Shown piece after piece: positions 1 through 9,317 of a stretch of 64,000 bases of DNA. Every line of letters begins with the position of its first letter. Position 1 is the first letter of the stretch. Source of the stretch: Pseudohongiella sp. O18 (GTDB lineage: Bacteria > Pseudomonadota > Gammaproteobacteria > Pseudomonadales > Pseudohongiellaceae); assembly GCF_021729085.1 (NCBI RefSeq), contig NZ_JAJSAR010000001.1, forward strand, positions 1,054,001 through 1,118,000, given 5' to 3'. Below the pieces are notes generated by a model. It was not told the origin of the DNA, did no database searches, and saw nothing but the letters and a program-made list of their open reading frames with translations. Both the position numbers and the translations under genes were made by a program.

Positions 1-650
1 CGCCAGCCCACGTTTCTGGCGCGTGCACCACCACGCATGCTCCACCAGCTGTACTTGACGGTCTCGGGGTGCAGGTGCCGGAAGCTGTCGATAAAGCCGG
101 CGTCGATCAGGCTGTTCATGCCATCGATTTCACGCTGGGTATAACCCGCGCTTTTGTTGTAGTTCGCATCCGGCCGGGCGATGTCTATGGGTTTATGACA
201 CACGTTCAGATCGCCACAGATGATGACCGGCTTGTGTTTTTCTAGCGACAGCACATAGTCGCGAAAATCACGATCCCATTTTTCCCGATAATCCAACCGT
301 TTCAGTTCGCTGCCAGAATTGGGTGTGTAAACCGTGACCAGGAAAAAGTCCTGATACTCGGCGCAAATAACACGTCCTTCCTGATCGTGCTCCTCAAGTC
401 CTGTGCCAGGTGTGACAGATTCGGGCTTGCTGCGACTCAATACGGCCGTACCTGAATACCCGGGACGGACCGCCGAGCTTGTGTAAACGTGATAACCATC
501 AAGCTCGGAAATAGCTGCAAGCACCTGTTCGTCCTGTGCCTTGGTTTCCTGTATACACAGTACATCTGGCTGCATGTCCGCCACCGCCTGCAGGAAGTCT
601 TTCTTCACTGCTGCGCGGATGCCGTTGACGTTCCAGGAAATCAGTTTCAT
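1..650 (-). CDS. xthA: Exodeoxyribonuclease III (ExoA/Xth type), C-terminus cut by window edge
   Basis: Mg-dependent AP endonuclease and 3'-5' exonuclease of base excision repair. I translated the minus strand from the ATG at 650: about 216 residues run without a stop to the window edge, so the last 40-50 residues are missing. The protein opens with MKLISWNVNGIRAA, followed by the metal-binding CIQETKAQ segment, an EEHDQEGR stretch, VTVYTPNSG, and the active-site GDLNVCH motif. Near the edge it reads YSWWSMRGGARARNVGW, which matches the ExoA/ExoIII branch of the EEP fold rather than the Pseudomonas Crc paralogue, whose catalytic residues are lost. It stands alone, and the radical SAM gene ends just upstream on the same strand. 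Confidence 0.93.
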   Translation of the reverse strand, partial: MKLISWNVNGIRAAVKKDFLQAVADMQPDVLCIQETKAQDEQVLAAISELDGYHVYTSSAVRPGYSGTAVLSRSKPESVTPGTGLEEHDQEGRVICAEYQDFFLVTVYTPNSGSELKRLDYREKWDRDFRDYVLSLEKHKPVIICGDLNVCHKPIDIARPDANYNKSAGYTQREIDGMNSLIDAGFIDSFRHLHPETVKYSWWSMRGGARARNVGW

Positions 651-691
651 TGCGGTTCGACTCCATGCCGGTGAATATTGACTGGTGAAGA

Positions 692-1816
692 TTAGAACAT
701 ATCAAATTGAGTGGGGGTACCGGCGTTCTCACTTTGTCTGGCCGCAGGTACTGAAGTCGGGCGTCTGAACAGGCTGCAGTCGAGGCGACCAAAGTCAGCA
801 GTGCGTCTTTCGGACAGACGGGTTTTGGCGATGATGGCGGCGTAACGTTTTGCTATCAGCTCTGCCCACAAGCCCTCGCCGCGCATACGGCTGCCGAATG
901 TGGCGTCATACTCCTTGCCGCCGCGCATGTCGCGAATACGGTTCATAACGCGCTCAGCGCGGTCGGGCAGGTGTGCCTGCAGCCATTGTTGAAACAGCTC
1001 ATTCAGCTCCCAGGGCAGCCGCAGGATGATGTATCCCGCGCTGCTGGCGCCGGCATCAGCCGCAGCCTGAATGATTCGCTCCAGATCCTGATCAGTCACA
1101 AACGGAATGACTGGCGCCACATTAACGCCGACCGGAATGCCTGCCCTGGCCAGACGCTCAATGGTCGCCAGACGTCTTGAGGGTGAGGCCGCGCGTGGTT
1201 CCAGGGTTCTGGCAATGTCATGATCCAGCGTCGTAATGGTGATGGTGGTGGCAACCAGGTTTTGGCTTGCCATGTCGGCCAGCAGGTCCATGTCCCGTTC
1301 TATCATCGCGGACTTGGTGATGATGCCGACCGCCTGGCGACACTCATGCAGGACCTCCAGCAGCTGCCGGGTGATCCCCAGCTTTTTTTCACAGGGCTGA
1401 TACGCGTCCGTATTGACGCCCAGCGCAATCGGTTCGGTTTGCCAGCCGGGCGCTGCCAGCTCGCGGCGCAGCAGCTCGGCCGCGTTCACTTTGGCGAACA
1501 GGCGTGTTTCAAAATCCAGACCGGGCGACAACTCCAGATAACTGTGTGTAGGCCTTGCAAAGCAGTATATGCAGCCGTGTTCACAGCCGCGATAAGGATT
1601 CAGCGATACATGAAAGGGCAGGTCTGGTGACCGGTTGCGAGTAAGAATGGTTTTGGCCTGCTCGTGCGTAACAATAGTGCTGGGCCGACCTTCGCGGTCT
1701 TCATCGTCATCGCGCGGCCAGCCGTCATCAAAGGCTTCCAGCTGTTGAGTCTCGAAGCGCCCCTGTGGATTGGATACGGCACCACGGCCCTTGATCATTT
1801 CGGAGGTGTATTTCAT
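692..1816 (-). CDS. PA0069-family radical SAM protein (SplB-like), SOS-box controlled
   Basis: 374 residues. A radical SAM 4Fe-4S signature sits at C78-x3-C82-x2-C85 (RGCEHGCIYCFARPTH), which with the following SYLELSPGLDFETR stretch is typical of the PA0069/Rv2578c family, related to spore photoproduct lyase. The substrate is not established for this family; a DNA-repair role is plausible but inferred. An acidic N-terminal segment (about residues 30-42) precedes the core. The ATG at 1816 lies only 16 bp from a CTGT-N8-ACAG LexA box (1833-1848) that overlaps a good promoter, so the gene is probably DNA-damage inducible. It is divergent from parC; the box is more than 100 bp from the parC start. 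Confidence 0.88.
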   Translation of the reverse strand: MKYTSEMIKGRGAVSNPQGRFETQQLEAFDDGWPRDDDEDREGRPSTIVTHEQAKTILTRNRSPDLPFHVSLNPYRGCEHGCIYCFARPTHSYLELSPGLDFETRLFAKVNAAELLRRELAAPGWQTEPIALGVNTDAYQPCEKKLGITRQLLEVLHECRQAVGIITKSAMIERDMDLLADMASQNLVATTITITTLDHDIARTLEPRAASPSRRLATIERLARAGIPVGVNVAPVIPFVTDQDLERIIQAAADAGASSAGYIILRLPWELNELFQQWLQAHLPDRAERVMNRIRDMRGGKEYDATFGSRMRGEGLWAELIAKRYAAIIAKTRLSERRTADFGRLDCSLFRRPTSVPAARQSENAGTPTQFDMF

Positions 1817-1832
1817 GATACTTAATCTGATA

Positions 1833-1848
1833 CTGTATATAAGTACAG
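1833..1848. promoter_or_regulatory. LexA (SOS) box upstream of the radical SAM gene
   Basis: CTGTATATAAGTACAG is an exact match to the gammaproteobacterial LexA consensus CTGT-N8-ACAG with an AT-rich centre. It overlaps the -10 of the minus-strand promoter and lies 16 bp from the ATG at 1816, a classical position for repression. Confidence 0.85.
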
Positions 1849-1862
1849 TATTTGAATGTCAC
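1834..1862 (-). promoter_or_regulatory. Predicted sigma70 promoter of the radical SAM gene
   Basis: On the minus strand, -35 GTGACA (plus positions 1857-1862) and -10 TATACA (1834-1839) are separated by exactly 17 nt. The LexA box covers the -10 and part of the spacer. Confidence 0.6.
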
Positions 1863-1954
1863 AGGAATGTCCAGCACTGCACTACAGGTCAGCCGCGCGA
1901 ATATGCTATAACGACGCATCCGTGTTCCACCTACGAGAGACTCGCAGAAACCGT

Positions 1955-4204
1955 ATGACCATGAACATCACCATCAACCAGGACGGCGTCGAACAGATTG
2001 CCCTGGGCAGCTACACCCGTCAGGCTTACCTGAACTACTCCATGTACGTGATCAATGACCGGGCGCTGCCGCATATCGGCGATGGTCTCAAGCCAGTGCA
2101 GCGACGCATCATTTACGCCATGTCCGAGCTCGGGCTTAAGGCATCTGCCAAGTTCAAGAAGTCAGCGCGAACGATTGGTGATGTGATCGGTAAGTTTCAC
2201 CCGCACGGTGATTCGGCCTGCTACGAGGCCATGGTGCTGATGGCCCAGCCATTCAGCTATCGCTACCCGCTGGTGGATGGGCAGGGCAACTGGGGCTCGC
2301 CGGATGATCCCAAGTCTTTTGCGGCAATGCGTTATACAGAGTCGCGCCTGCAGAAATATGCCGAGCTGCTGCTGTCCGAACTGGGGCAGGGCACGGTTGA
2401 ATGGAAACCCAACTTCGACGGCACGCTGGATGAGCCGGCCATGTTGCCAGCCCGCGTGCCCAATGTATTGCTGAATGGTGGTAGTGGTATCGCGGTAGGT
2501 ATGGCCACTGATATTCCACCCCACAACCTGCGCGAAGTGGTCAGTGCCTGTATTCGCCTGCTGGACGAACCAAAGGCCGGGCTGAACGAACTGATGGAGC
2601 ACGTCAAAGGCCCTGACTTTCCGACGGAAGCAGAGATCGTCACCCCGGCAGAAGATCTGCGAACACTTTATGAAACAGGGCGCGGCTCTCTGAAGGCACG
2701 CGCTGTCTATCGAGTGGAAGACGGTGACGTCGTCATCACCGCGCTACCCTACCAGGTATCCGGTGCCAAGGTGCTGGAACAGATTGCGGCGCAGATGCAA
2801 AAGAAAAAACTGCCGATGGTCGTCGATCTGCGCGATGAGTCGGATCATGAAAACCCGACACGCATTGTAATCGTACCGCGCTCCAACAGAGTCAACGCAG
2901 ACGAGCTGATGTTGCATCTGTTTGCAACGACGGATCTGGAAAAAAGCTACCGCGTCAACTTCAATATGATTGGCACCGACGGCAAGCCGCAGGTCAAGGA
3001 TCTGCGTACTGTGCTGTCAGAGTGGCTGGTATTCCGCACGGAAACAGTCAGACGCCGTCTGCAGTATCGCCTGCAGAAAGTGCTGGATCGCCTGCATATC
3101 CTGGAAGGTTTGCTGACGGCATTTCTGAATATTGATGAGGTCATTCACATCATCCGCACCGAGGACAAACCGAAGCCGGTGTTGATGGAGCGTTTCGCGC
3201 TGACCGATACCCAGGCCGAAGCCATTCTGGAACTGAAACTGCGACATCTGGCCAAGCTGGAAGAAATGAAAATTCGCGGCGAGCAGGACGAGCTGGCCAA
3301 AGAGCGCGAAACACTGGAAGCGCTGCTGGGCTCTGACCGCAAATTAAAAACACTGATTAAAAAAGAGCTGACCGCGGATGCTGAAGAATACGGCGACGAC
3401 AGACGTTCGCCGCTGGTGCAGCGCTCAGAAGCACAGGCCTTCAGCGAGGTCGAACTGATTTCCTCGGAGCCGGTCACAGTCGTTCTGTCCAAACATGGCT
3501 GGGTGCGATCGGCCAAGGGCCATGAGGTGGACCCGGAAGCACTTCAGTACAAATCGGGCGATGGATTTAAGGCGGCCGCGAAAGGCAAGAGTAATCAGTC
3601 AGCGGTGTTTATCGACTCTACCGGTCGCGCCTACAGCCTGCAAACGCATACCTTGCCGTCGGCGCGTGGGCAGGGCGAACCTTTAACGGGACGCCTGGCG
3701 CCTCCATCGGGTGCGGCATTTGAAGGCGTATTACTGGCGGATGACAAGCAGCCAGTCCTGATGGCCAGTGATGCCGGTTACGGTTTTATTGCCAGTGTGG
3801 GCGACCTGCAGGGCAAGAACAAGGCCGGCAAGTCAGTGCTGTCATTGCCCAAAGGTGCCAGGGTTTTGCCGCCAGTGCTGGTCTCCAATCCTGAAACTGA
3901 TCTGTTGGTAGCCGTCACCAATGAAGGTCGCATGCTGTGCTTCCCGGTTGCCGAGCTACCGGTGCTGGCGCGTGGCAAGGGTAACAAGATCATTGGTATT
4001 CCATCAGGGCGGGTTGCTGACCGGCTGGAGTTTGTTGTGTCAATGACCGTGCTGCCGGCAGACGGCTCGATTACAGTCTACGCTGGCCGACGACACCACA
4101 ACCTGAAAGCGTCTGACCTGGAGCATTATCGTGGTGAGCGCGGTCGCCGGGGCAACAAACTGCCTAGAGGCTTTCAGAATGTGGATCGGGTTGAGGCAGG
4201 CTGA
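1955..4204 (+). CDS. parC: DNA topoisomerase IV subunit A
   Basis: ATP-dependent decatenase subunit that cleaves and rejoins DNA, working with ParE (not in this window). 749 residues from ATG 1955 (E. coli ParC 752). The frame stays open back to 1856, but the ParC-like sequence starts at [14 protein letters not shown] 1961 is an alternative. Visible features: the quinolone-resistance region with [10 protein letters not shown] (Ser87, equivalent to E. coli Ser80, so the wild-type sensitive residue), catalytic Tyr127 in AAMRYTES, the [10 protein letters not shown] segment, and a C-terminal beta-pinwheel with MASDAGYGF and the GERGRRG ending. The last 41 bp overlap the 3' end of the convergent FimX-like gene. 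Confidence 0.98.
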   Translation: MTMNITINQDGVEQIALGSYTRQAYLNYSMYVINDRALPHIGDGLKPVQRRIIYAMSELGLKASAKFKKSARTIGDVIGKFHPHGDSACYEAMVLMAQPFSYRYPLVDGQGNWGSPDDPKSFAAMRYTESRLQKYAELLLSELGQGTVEWKPNFDGTLDEPAMLPARVPNVLLNGGSGIAVGMATDIPPHNLREVVSACIRLLDEPKAGLNELMEHVKGPDFPTEAEIVTPAEDLRTLYETGRGSLKARAVYRVEDGDVVITALPYQVSGAKVLEQIAAQMQKKKLPMVVDLRDESDHENPTRIVIVPRSNRVNADELMLHLFATTDLEKSYRVNFNMIGTDGKPQVKDLRTVLSEWLVFRTETVRRRLQYRLQKVLDRLHILEGLLTAFLNIDEVIHIIRTEDKPKPVLMERFALTDTQAEAILELKLRHLAKLEEMKIRGEQDELAKERETLEALLGSDRKLKTLIKKELTADAEEYGDDRRSPLVQRSEAQAFSEVELISSEPVTVVLSKHGWVRSAKGHEVDPEALQYKSGDGFKAAAKGKSNQSAVFIDSTGRAYSLQTHTLPSARGQGEPLTGRLAPPSGAAFEGVLLADDKQPVLMASDAGYGFIASVGDLQGKNKAGKSVLSLPKGARVLPPVLVSNPETDLLVAVTNEGRMLCFPVAELPVLARGKGNKIIGIPSGRVADRLEFVVSMTVLPADGSITVYAGRRHHNLKASDLEHYRGERGRRGNKLPRGFQNVDRVEAG

Positions 4205-6248
4205 TCCGTTGCTCCTGGAACAGCCCGAACTCCAGTAAGTCACTGGGCTGTTGCAGGCAATTGCCCTGCACAAAGTTGATGTTGGCCTGCCACAACAGTG
4301 GCAGCAACTCGACATCTTCTACCATGGGCGCGATGACGCGAATGCCCTGCGCATGCAAATGGCGAATGACTTCCTGCAAGCGTTCGCGTTGCTCAAGGTC
4401 GATGTCGATCTGTTGCCAGAGAGAACGGTCCAGTTTGACAAAGTCCACTGGCAATTGACCCAGCAGGCGGAACGGATCGAGGCTGCAGCCAAAATGCGAT
4501 AGCGACAGTTCAAAGCCCAGCTCACGCAGGCGTTGACAGAAAAGCCGGACCTGATCCGGTGAGCCCATCACGTCCATTTCGCTGAACTGCAGAATAAGAC
4601 TCTTGGCGCTTTGTTCCTGTCTTTTTAGCTCTTGTGCCAGCCACACCGCAAAGGTCTGGCTGAGCAGCGTGTTGGATGTCAGGTTGACGGTCAGACACAG
4701 CTGCGGGTTTTTCTGGTTGTTCAGTGTTCGCAGAGCATGACTGATGACATAACGGTCAAGGCGCTCACCATAACCATGCTGGTTGGCGATCTGCAAAAAC
4801 TCGTTGGGGTAAATCATCCGGTCGGCGATGGGCACGCGGATGCGTACCTCATAGAACTCCTTGGGATCGGTGCGCAGGCTGACAGTTGGTTGATACACCA
4901 GCAACAGGTTTTCATCGCGCAGGGACTGCCGCAAGGGCGTGAGCACGTCGATCGAAACTGGCCCGTTTGTATAAACCTGGTGCTGGCGAATAATCTGGTG
5001 CTGGCGTGCGCGAATAAGGAGAGTCTCGGCGTCCGGCGCTTCATCAGTGACCATGGCGGCGCCGCTTCTGAAACTCAGCGACAGCCCCTGGGGTGCCATC
5101 GCCTGCAGCGCCGTCTCCAGGGTATCCAGCCGCATTAGCGTTGACTGGCAGGCCTCAGTATCAGCATCCGGCAGCAACACGGCAAAATCGCCGTCATCCA
5201 GTCTGCCAAGTATGGCGGGTTCCGGGCACTTGGAAGCCAGCACAGAGGCGATATCGCGCAGCAGAATATGTGTGTCGGTTTTGCCAAGCACTACGGAGAT
5301 TTCGGCGAGTTGTGGCGCCGTCATCAGAATCAGTGCACTGCTACGGCCCTGATAGACGGCACTGCTGATGGCCTGGTTGATGACCTTGTGAAAGCCGCGA
5401 TCATTCAACAGCCCACTTTGCAGATCCTGGCTCATCGCCTCGCGGACGGCGTTCTGATGTGTGGCATTGCCGAGTGCTGCCTGCACCATCAATTGCAGAG
5501 ACTGTTCCCCATTGACGCTGATAGATGCGGAGTCCAGCGCGGTCAGAATCTCACTGCCGTCGCGCCGGATGGCCATGAACTCGCAGCGCTGCATACCATT
5601 GTTAAATGGCTGTCTCATGAAGGCTCGCACGCGGTCCGCGTCTTCGTCTGCGACCAGATCCAGAAACGGTGTGGCATGCAGCTCGGTATGATTGCGAAAC
5701 CCAAAATAGGAAAGCCAGGCGTTATTGGCATACTGGTGCAGGCCACCCTGCAGTGTCGCCACCGCGTCGGTGGTGTGATCAGTAAACAGCTGCAGCCGCT
5801 GGTGCAGCTCTCGGATACTGCTGCTGGCCCGGCGGAATTGCCGGCGCAGGTTAAGGTGTTCCAGCTCGCGTTTTATCTGGTAAACAAACTGCACCTGGCC
5901 GGTGGGCGTCTCAAGCTGTGTTTCATTGATCAGCGCGGCAGCTCCCAGACTCAACATTGAAAGCCAGCGCGACGGTGAACGGCAGATCAACAGGCAGGGA
6001 ATATCGCGCCGGGACGACTGCAGCTGGCGCAATAGCAGCTCGCAGTTTTGCCCAGGGCTGTCGGTGAACAGCAGAATCAGGTCGTGCGAATCACAGCCGG
6101 GAACGTCGTCAGGCAAATGGCCGGTCGTCAGCTCTTTGGCGCGAAACTGAATGCCAGCGCGTCGCAGCAGATTCAGGACCGCCTGCGATCGCGGACCCGC
6201 GCTGTGGTTGATCAGAATCTGGTACGTGTTGGAATCCATATCGCTCAT
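4164..6248 (-). CDS. fimX: FimX-like REC-PAS-degenerate GGDEF-degenerate EAL protein
   Basis: 694 residues from the ATG at 6248 (an upstream in-frame ATG at 6293 would overlap epmB). Layout: receiver-like N-terminus (about 8-125), PAS region (about 150-260), GGDEF-like domain (about 275-430) and EAL-like domain (about 435-690). The diguanylate cyclase signature is DDGDF (351-355) instead of GGDEF, and the phosphodiesterase motif is YEVRIR (EVR 467-469) instead of EAL, so neither enzyme should be active. The layout, length (P. aeruginosa FimX 691) and paired degeneracy match FimX, the polar c-di-GMP receptor that promotes type IV pilus assembly. Orthology is inferred; another degenerate c-di-GMP effector is possible. 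The start lies 5 bp downstream of the epmB stop, suggesting co-transcription, and the 3' end overlaps parC. Confidence 0.8.
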   Translation of the reverse strand: MSDMDSNTYQILINHSAGPRSQAVLNLLRRAGIQFRAKELTTGHLPDDVPGCDSHDLILLFTDSPGQNCELLLRQLQSSRRDIPCLLICRSPSRWLSMLSLGAAALINETQLETPTGQVQFVYQIKRELEHLNLRRQFRRASSSIRELHQRLQLFTDHTTDAVATLQGGLHQYANNAWLSYFGFRNHTELHATPFLDLVADEDADRVRAFMRQPFNNGMQRCEFMAIRRDGSEILTALDSASISVNGEQSLQLMVQAALGNATHQNAVREAMSQDLQSGLLNDRGFHKVINQAISSAVYQGRSSALILMTAPQLAEISVVLGKTDTHILLRDIASVLASKCPEPAILGRLDDGDFAVLLPDADTEACQSTLMRLDTLETALQAMAPQGLSLSFRSGAAMVTDEAPDAETLLIRARQHQIIRQHQVYTNGPVSIDVLTPLRQSLRDENLLLVYQPTVSLRTDPKEFYEVRIRVPIADRMIYPNEFLQIANQHGYGERLDRYVISHALRTLNNQKNPQLCLTVNLTSNTLLSQTFAVWLAQELKRQEQSAKSLILQFSEMDVMGSPDQVRLFCQRLRELGFELSLSHFGCSLDPFRLLGQLPVDFVKLDRSLWQQIDIDLEQRERLQEVIRHLHAQGIRVIAPMVEDVELLPLLWQANINFVQGNCLQQPSDLLEFGLFQEQRISLPQPDPHSESL

Positions 6249-6252
6249 ACTG

Positions 6253-7248
6253 CTATTGTAGTCCGGTCTTGGAGCTGGCGCCGGGAACCTCACGCACCAG
6301 CCTGGGTACCAGATATCCTGGCAGTTTTTCCTTCAATTCAGCCATAAGTTGCAAGGCGTACGTCTCGCTGACATCAAAATGTGCGACTCCCTGCACGCGG
6401 TCCAGTACGTGCAGGTAGTACGGCATTACCTGAGCATCCATCAAACGCTCGCTCAGGTCAATCAGCGCAGCTGCACTGTCATTAACGCCTTTCAACAGCA
6501 CGCTCTGGTTGAGCAGCGTGACACCTGCCCGCCTGAGATTCTGCAGGGCTTCAGTCACTTCCGCGTCAATTTCATTGGCGTGATTGACGTGTATCACCAT
6601 CACTTTCTGCAGTCGACAGTCTGACAGCCAGGCCAGCAGCTCATCATTCACCCGCGCAGGAATCATCACCGGTGTACGGGTATGTATACGTAATCGGCCG
6701 ATATGGGGTATTTCTGAAATACGATTTGTCAGCCAGGCAAGATATTTATCACTGGCAGCCAGTGGATCGCCGCCACTGTAGATGACCTCATGAATCTCTG
6801 GCTGTCCGGCCAGCCACTCAAGACTCTGCTCCCAGGCCTGACGACCGGGTGTATTTTCCTCGTAGGGGAAGTGCCGCCGAAAGCAGTAACGGCAATGAAC
6901 CGCACAATGGGGCGCGACCAGGGCCAGCACGCGGCCATGATATTTGTGAAGAATGCCGGGCTGAGGGTTGAAATCGGACTCTGAAAGTGGATCGAAGTCG
7001 AATCCGGGGGTATCATCCCCTTCTTTGTCGCTGGGCAGCACTTGCAGCAGCAATGGATCGCTGGGATTTCCAGCCTGCATCCGTGCTGCAAAAGAGCGCG
7101 GCACCCTCAGCGGGAATTGTTTCAACACCTGGGCCGAAACCGACAGCTGAGAGGCGTCCAGATTCAGGGTTCGCAACAGTTCATCAGGATCGGTAATCAC
7201 GTCTGACAACTGCTGCTGCCAGGATCCGGCGGTTGATGCGATCAACAT
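6253..7248 (-). CDS. epmB: EF-P beta-lysylation protein, lysine 2,3-aminomutase type
   Basis: Radical SAM, PLP-dependent enzyme converting (S)-alpha-lysine to (R)-beta-lysine for attachment to elongation factor P by EpmA. 331 residues (E. coli EpmB 342). The cluster motif is C115-x3-C119-x2-C122 in APHCAVHCRYCFRRHFPY; downstream are GGDPL (EVIYSGGDPLAASD), the HTRTPVMIP segment and VLLKGVND, all typical of the KamA/EpmB family. The long lysine-metabolism KamA C-terminus is absent, supporting EpmB. It is divergent from efp-epmA with about 115 bp between starts, so all three genes needed for beta-lysyl-EF-P are together. Confidence 0.95.
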   Translation of the reverse strand: MLIASTAGSWQQQLSDVITDPDELLRTLNLDASQLSVSAQVLKQFPLRVPRSFAARMQAGNPSDPLLLQVLPSDKEGDDTPGFDFDPLSESDFNPQPGILHKYHGRVLALVAPHCAVHCRYCFRRHFPYEENTPGRQAWEQSLEWLAGQPEIHEVIYSGGDPLAASDKYLAWLTNRISEIPHIGRLRIHTRTPVMIPARVNDELLAWLSDCRLQKVMVIHVNHANEIDAEVTEALQNLRRAGVTLLNQSVLLKGVNDSAAALIDLSERLMDAQVMPYYLHVLDRVQGVAHFDVSETYALQLMAELKEKLPGYLVPRLVREVPGASSKTGLQ

Positions 7249-7364
7249 GTTAATCAGTTTTCCTGCGCTGGTATCTCGATAAAAAGCGTATCTCGGTAAA
7301 CAAGGTCGGCCATGGTAAACCGAAGGCAGATGTTTACAGAAGTATTATTTAAGAGAGGTTACAG

Positions 7365-7934
7365 ATGGCAAGTTTTTCTACCAACGAAATCAAACCCGGC
7401 ATGAAGGTGCTGCTCGATGGCGACCCCTGTGCCATCGTAGACAATGAGTATGTGAAACCCGGTAAAGGGCAGGCCTTCAACCGCATAAAACTGCGCAATT
7501 TGATGAACGGCCGGGTCTGGGAGCGTACATTCAAGTCGGGTGATTCGCTGGAAGCCGCCGATGTGCTGGAAACCGACATGAGTTACCTGTACACCGACGG
7601 TGAGTTCTGGCACTTCATGAAAACTGACGGCAGCTTTGAGCAGTTCCCGGCCGACAAGGCGGCGATGAGTGATGCGCTGGACTGGCTGAAAGAAGAAGAG
7701 AGTTACGTGGTAACGCTGTTCAATGGCAATCCCATCAATGTCATGCCACCAAACTTCGTTGAACTGGAAGTTGTCGATACAGATCCCGGTATCAAGGGCG
7801 ACACTGCGCAGGGCGGCAGCAAACCTGCGACTCTGAGTTCAGGCGCTGTGGTGAAAGTCCCCCTGTTTGTGAACATCGGCGATGTACTGCGTGTTGACAC
7901 CAGAACACGTGAATATCAGAACCGGGTGCGCTGA
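7365..7934 (+). CDS. efp: Elongation factor P
   Basis: 189 residues, full length. EF-P binds between the P and E sites and relieves stalling at polyproline. The modified residue is Lys34 in VKPGKGQAF, the site used by EpmA/EpmB-type beta-lysylation (rhamnosylated EF-P would carry Arg here). The three beta-barrel domains run to the C-terminal [10 protein letters not shown] good ribosome site (GAGAGG, 7352-7357) precedes ATG 7365. The stop is directly followed by epmA, which indicates an efp-epmA operon. Confidence 0.98.
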   Translation: MASFSTNEIKPGMKVLLDGDPCAIVDNEYVKPGKGQAFNRIKLRNLMNGRVWERTFKSGDSLEAADVLETDMSYLYTDGEFWHFMKTDGSFEQFPADKAAMSDALDWLKEEESYVVTLFNGNPINVMPPNFVELEVVDTDPGIKGDTAQGGSKPATLSSGAVVKVPLFVNIGDVLRVDTRTREYQNRVR

Positions 7935-7937
7935 TTG

Positions 7938-8918
7938 ATGTCAGCTTCATGGCGGCCTACAGCGTCGCTTGATCTGCTGCGACAGCGGGCTTCACTGCTG
8001 AACTGTATCAGGGCTTTTTTTGCGCAGCGGCAGGTGCTGGAAGTGGAAACGCCGCTGCTGTCGCAGGCCACCGTGACTGATCTGCACCTGGACAGCATGG
8101 TAGTTGAGTTGCATGACTCAAAGCGCCGGTTTCTGCAGACCTCTCCCGAGTTCGCCATGAAACGTCTGCTTGCCGCGGGCAGTGGACCGATTTATCAGAT
8201 ATGCAAGGCGTTTCGGCGCGATGAGGCAGGGCAGCGGCATAACCCTGAGTTCACCATGCTGGAATGGTATCGGCCCGGTTTTGACGACCAGCTATTGATG
8301 GCTGAGATAGAGGCGCTGGTGTGCACCTGTGCTGAGCAGTCTGACAACGGATCGTCCGATTGGGCGGTATCTGGATTTGAGCGAATCAGCTATCGTGATC
8401 TGTTTCTATCACGGCTGGATATTGATCCATTTGCCGCCAGTGATCAGCAACTGATCGACCTGGCCCGACAGCAGACTGCCAGCGACCATCTGACACTGTC
8501 CCGCGATGATGCATTGAACCTGCTGATGGCTGTTGTCATAGAACCAGCGCTGCAGGCGCCGGTATTTGTAACCGATTTTCCTGCCAGTCAGGCTTCGCTG
8601 GCTGCAACTGAGCTGACTGATGATGGGCATCGGGTTGCCAGGCGATTCGAGCTGTTCATTCGAGGTATGGAGATTGCCAATGGTTACCTTGAGCTAACGG
8701 ATGCTCAGGAGCAGGCACGCCGTTTTGCTGCGGATAATCAGCGTCGCGAGCAGGTTGGTCTGCCTGTGCAGCCGGTAGATGAATTCCTGCTCGCGGCGCT
8801 TGCCTCAGGTTTGCCGGATTGTGCCGGAGTGGCGCTCGGTTTTGATCGTCTTCTGATGCTGATAAGTGACCGTCAGCGCATAGCCGAGGTCATCAGTTTT
8901 GACGACAACAATGCATGA
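7938..8918 (+). CDS. epmA: EF-P--(R)-beta-lysine ligase
   Basis: Lysyl-tRNA-synthetase paralogue (PoxA/GenX/YjeA) that adenylates beta-lysine and transfers it to Lys34 of EF-P instead of tRNA. 326 residues from ATG 7938; a TTG immediately upstream at 7935 is in frame but less likely. Class II synthetase motifs are visible: LEVETPLLSQATVTD (motif 1 region), FLQTSPEFAMKRLLA, FRRDEAGQRHNPEFTMLEWYR (motif 2) and a C-terminal GVALGFDRLLML (motif 3). The anticodon-binding domain of LysS is absent, as expected. It starts 4 bp after the efp stop. EpmC, which hydroxylates the modified lysine in enterics, is not in the window. Confidence 0.96.
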   Translation: MSASWRPTASLDLLRQRASLLNCIRAFFAQRQVLEVETPLLSQATVTDLHLDSMVVELHDSKRRFLQTSPEFAMKRLLAAGSGPIYQICKAFRRDEAGQRHNPEFTMLEWYRPGFDDQLLMAEIEALVCTCAEQSDNGSSDWAVSGFERISYRDLFLSRLDIDPFAASDQQLIDLARQQTASDHLTLSRDDALNLLMAVVIEPALQAPVFVTDFPASQASLAATELTDDGHRVARRFELFIRGMEIANGYLELTDAQEQARRFAADNQRREQVGLPVQPVDEFLLAALASGLPDCAGVALGFDRLLMLISDRQRIAEVISFDDNNA

Positions 8919-8977
8919 GCCCGCGAGCTCATGATAGGCTCTCAGTGCACAGCAGCATTATGGAGATACAACAGTAG

Positions 8978-9298
8978 ATGAACCCTTCCGAACAGGAGCA
9001 GTATGGTCCCCAGCTGCTGCAGATCAAACGGGCGCGCAGTCGCCTGATGGTGTGTTTTTTAACGTTTCCGCTGTACGTCGTTGGTGTTACCCAACTGCTG
9101 AACAATGGCCAGGATATCACCTGGCTGATGCTGGTCTACATGGCCATCTATGCCGTGTTTGGTATAGGCATGTCGTCCCGGCGTTGCCCGCGGTGTAACC
9201 AGCACTTTTTTGTAAAGCACTACTTTCTGAACCCGTTCCGGCGTAACTGCGCACACTGCGGGCTATCTTTTGTTGCGAATACCGGGGAACCTCAATAG
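8978..9298 (+). CDS. Small membrane protein with a C-terminal zinc-ribbon-like motif
   Basis: 106 residues, unknown function. Two hydrophobic segments (about residues 23-41 and 48-65) are followed by two CxxC pairs, C70-PR-C73 and C91-AH-C94, separated by 17 residues, which suggests a zinc ribbon on one membrane face. The arrangement fits an anchored zinc-ribbon protein, but I cannot name a family. It follows epmA by about 60 bp; an ATGAGC/GCTCAT inverted repeat at 8915-8932 lies in that gap. It converges with the serine hydrolase gene. Confidence 0.7.
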   Translation: MNPSEQEQYGPQLLQIKRARSRLMVCFLTFPLYVVGVTQLLNNGQDITWLMLVYMAIYAVFGIGMSSRRCPRCNQHFFVKHYFLNPFRRNCAHCGLSFVANTGEPQ

Positions 9299-9317
9299 CG
9301 GCTTATTGCCGGTCGCA

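Noticed and set aside
1856-1954. Longer ParC start at 1856
   Set aside because: The extra 33 residues are not ParC-like, overlap the promoter region of the divergent gene and the homologous start is at 1955.
5268-5960. Plus-strand open frame (230 codons) opposite the FimX-like gene
   Set aside because: Shadow of the high-GC reading frame; no domain features and the minus strand has a full FimX architecture.
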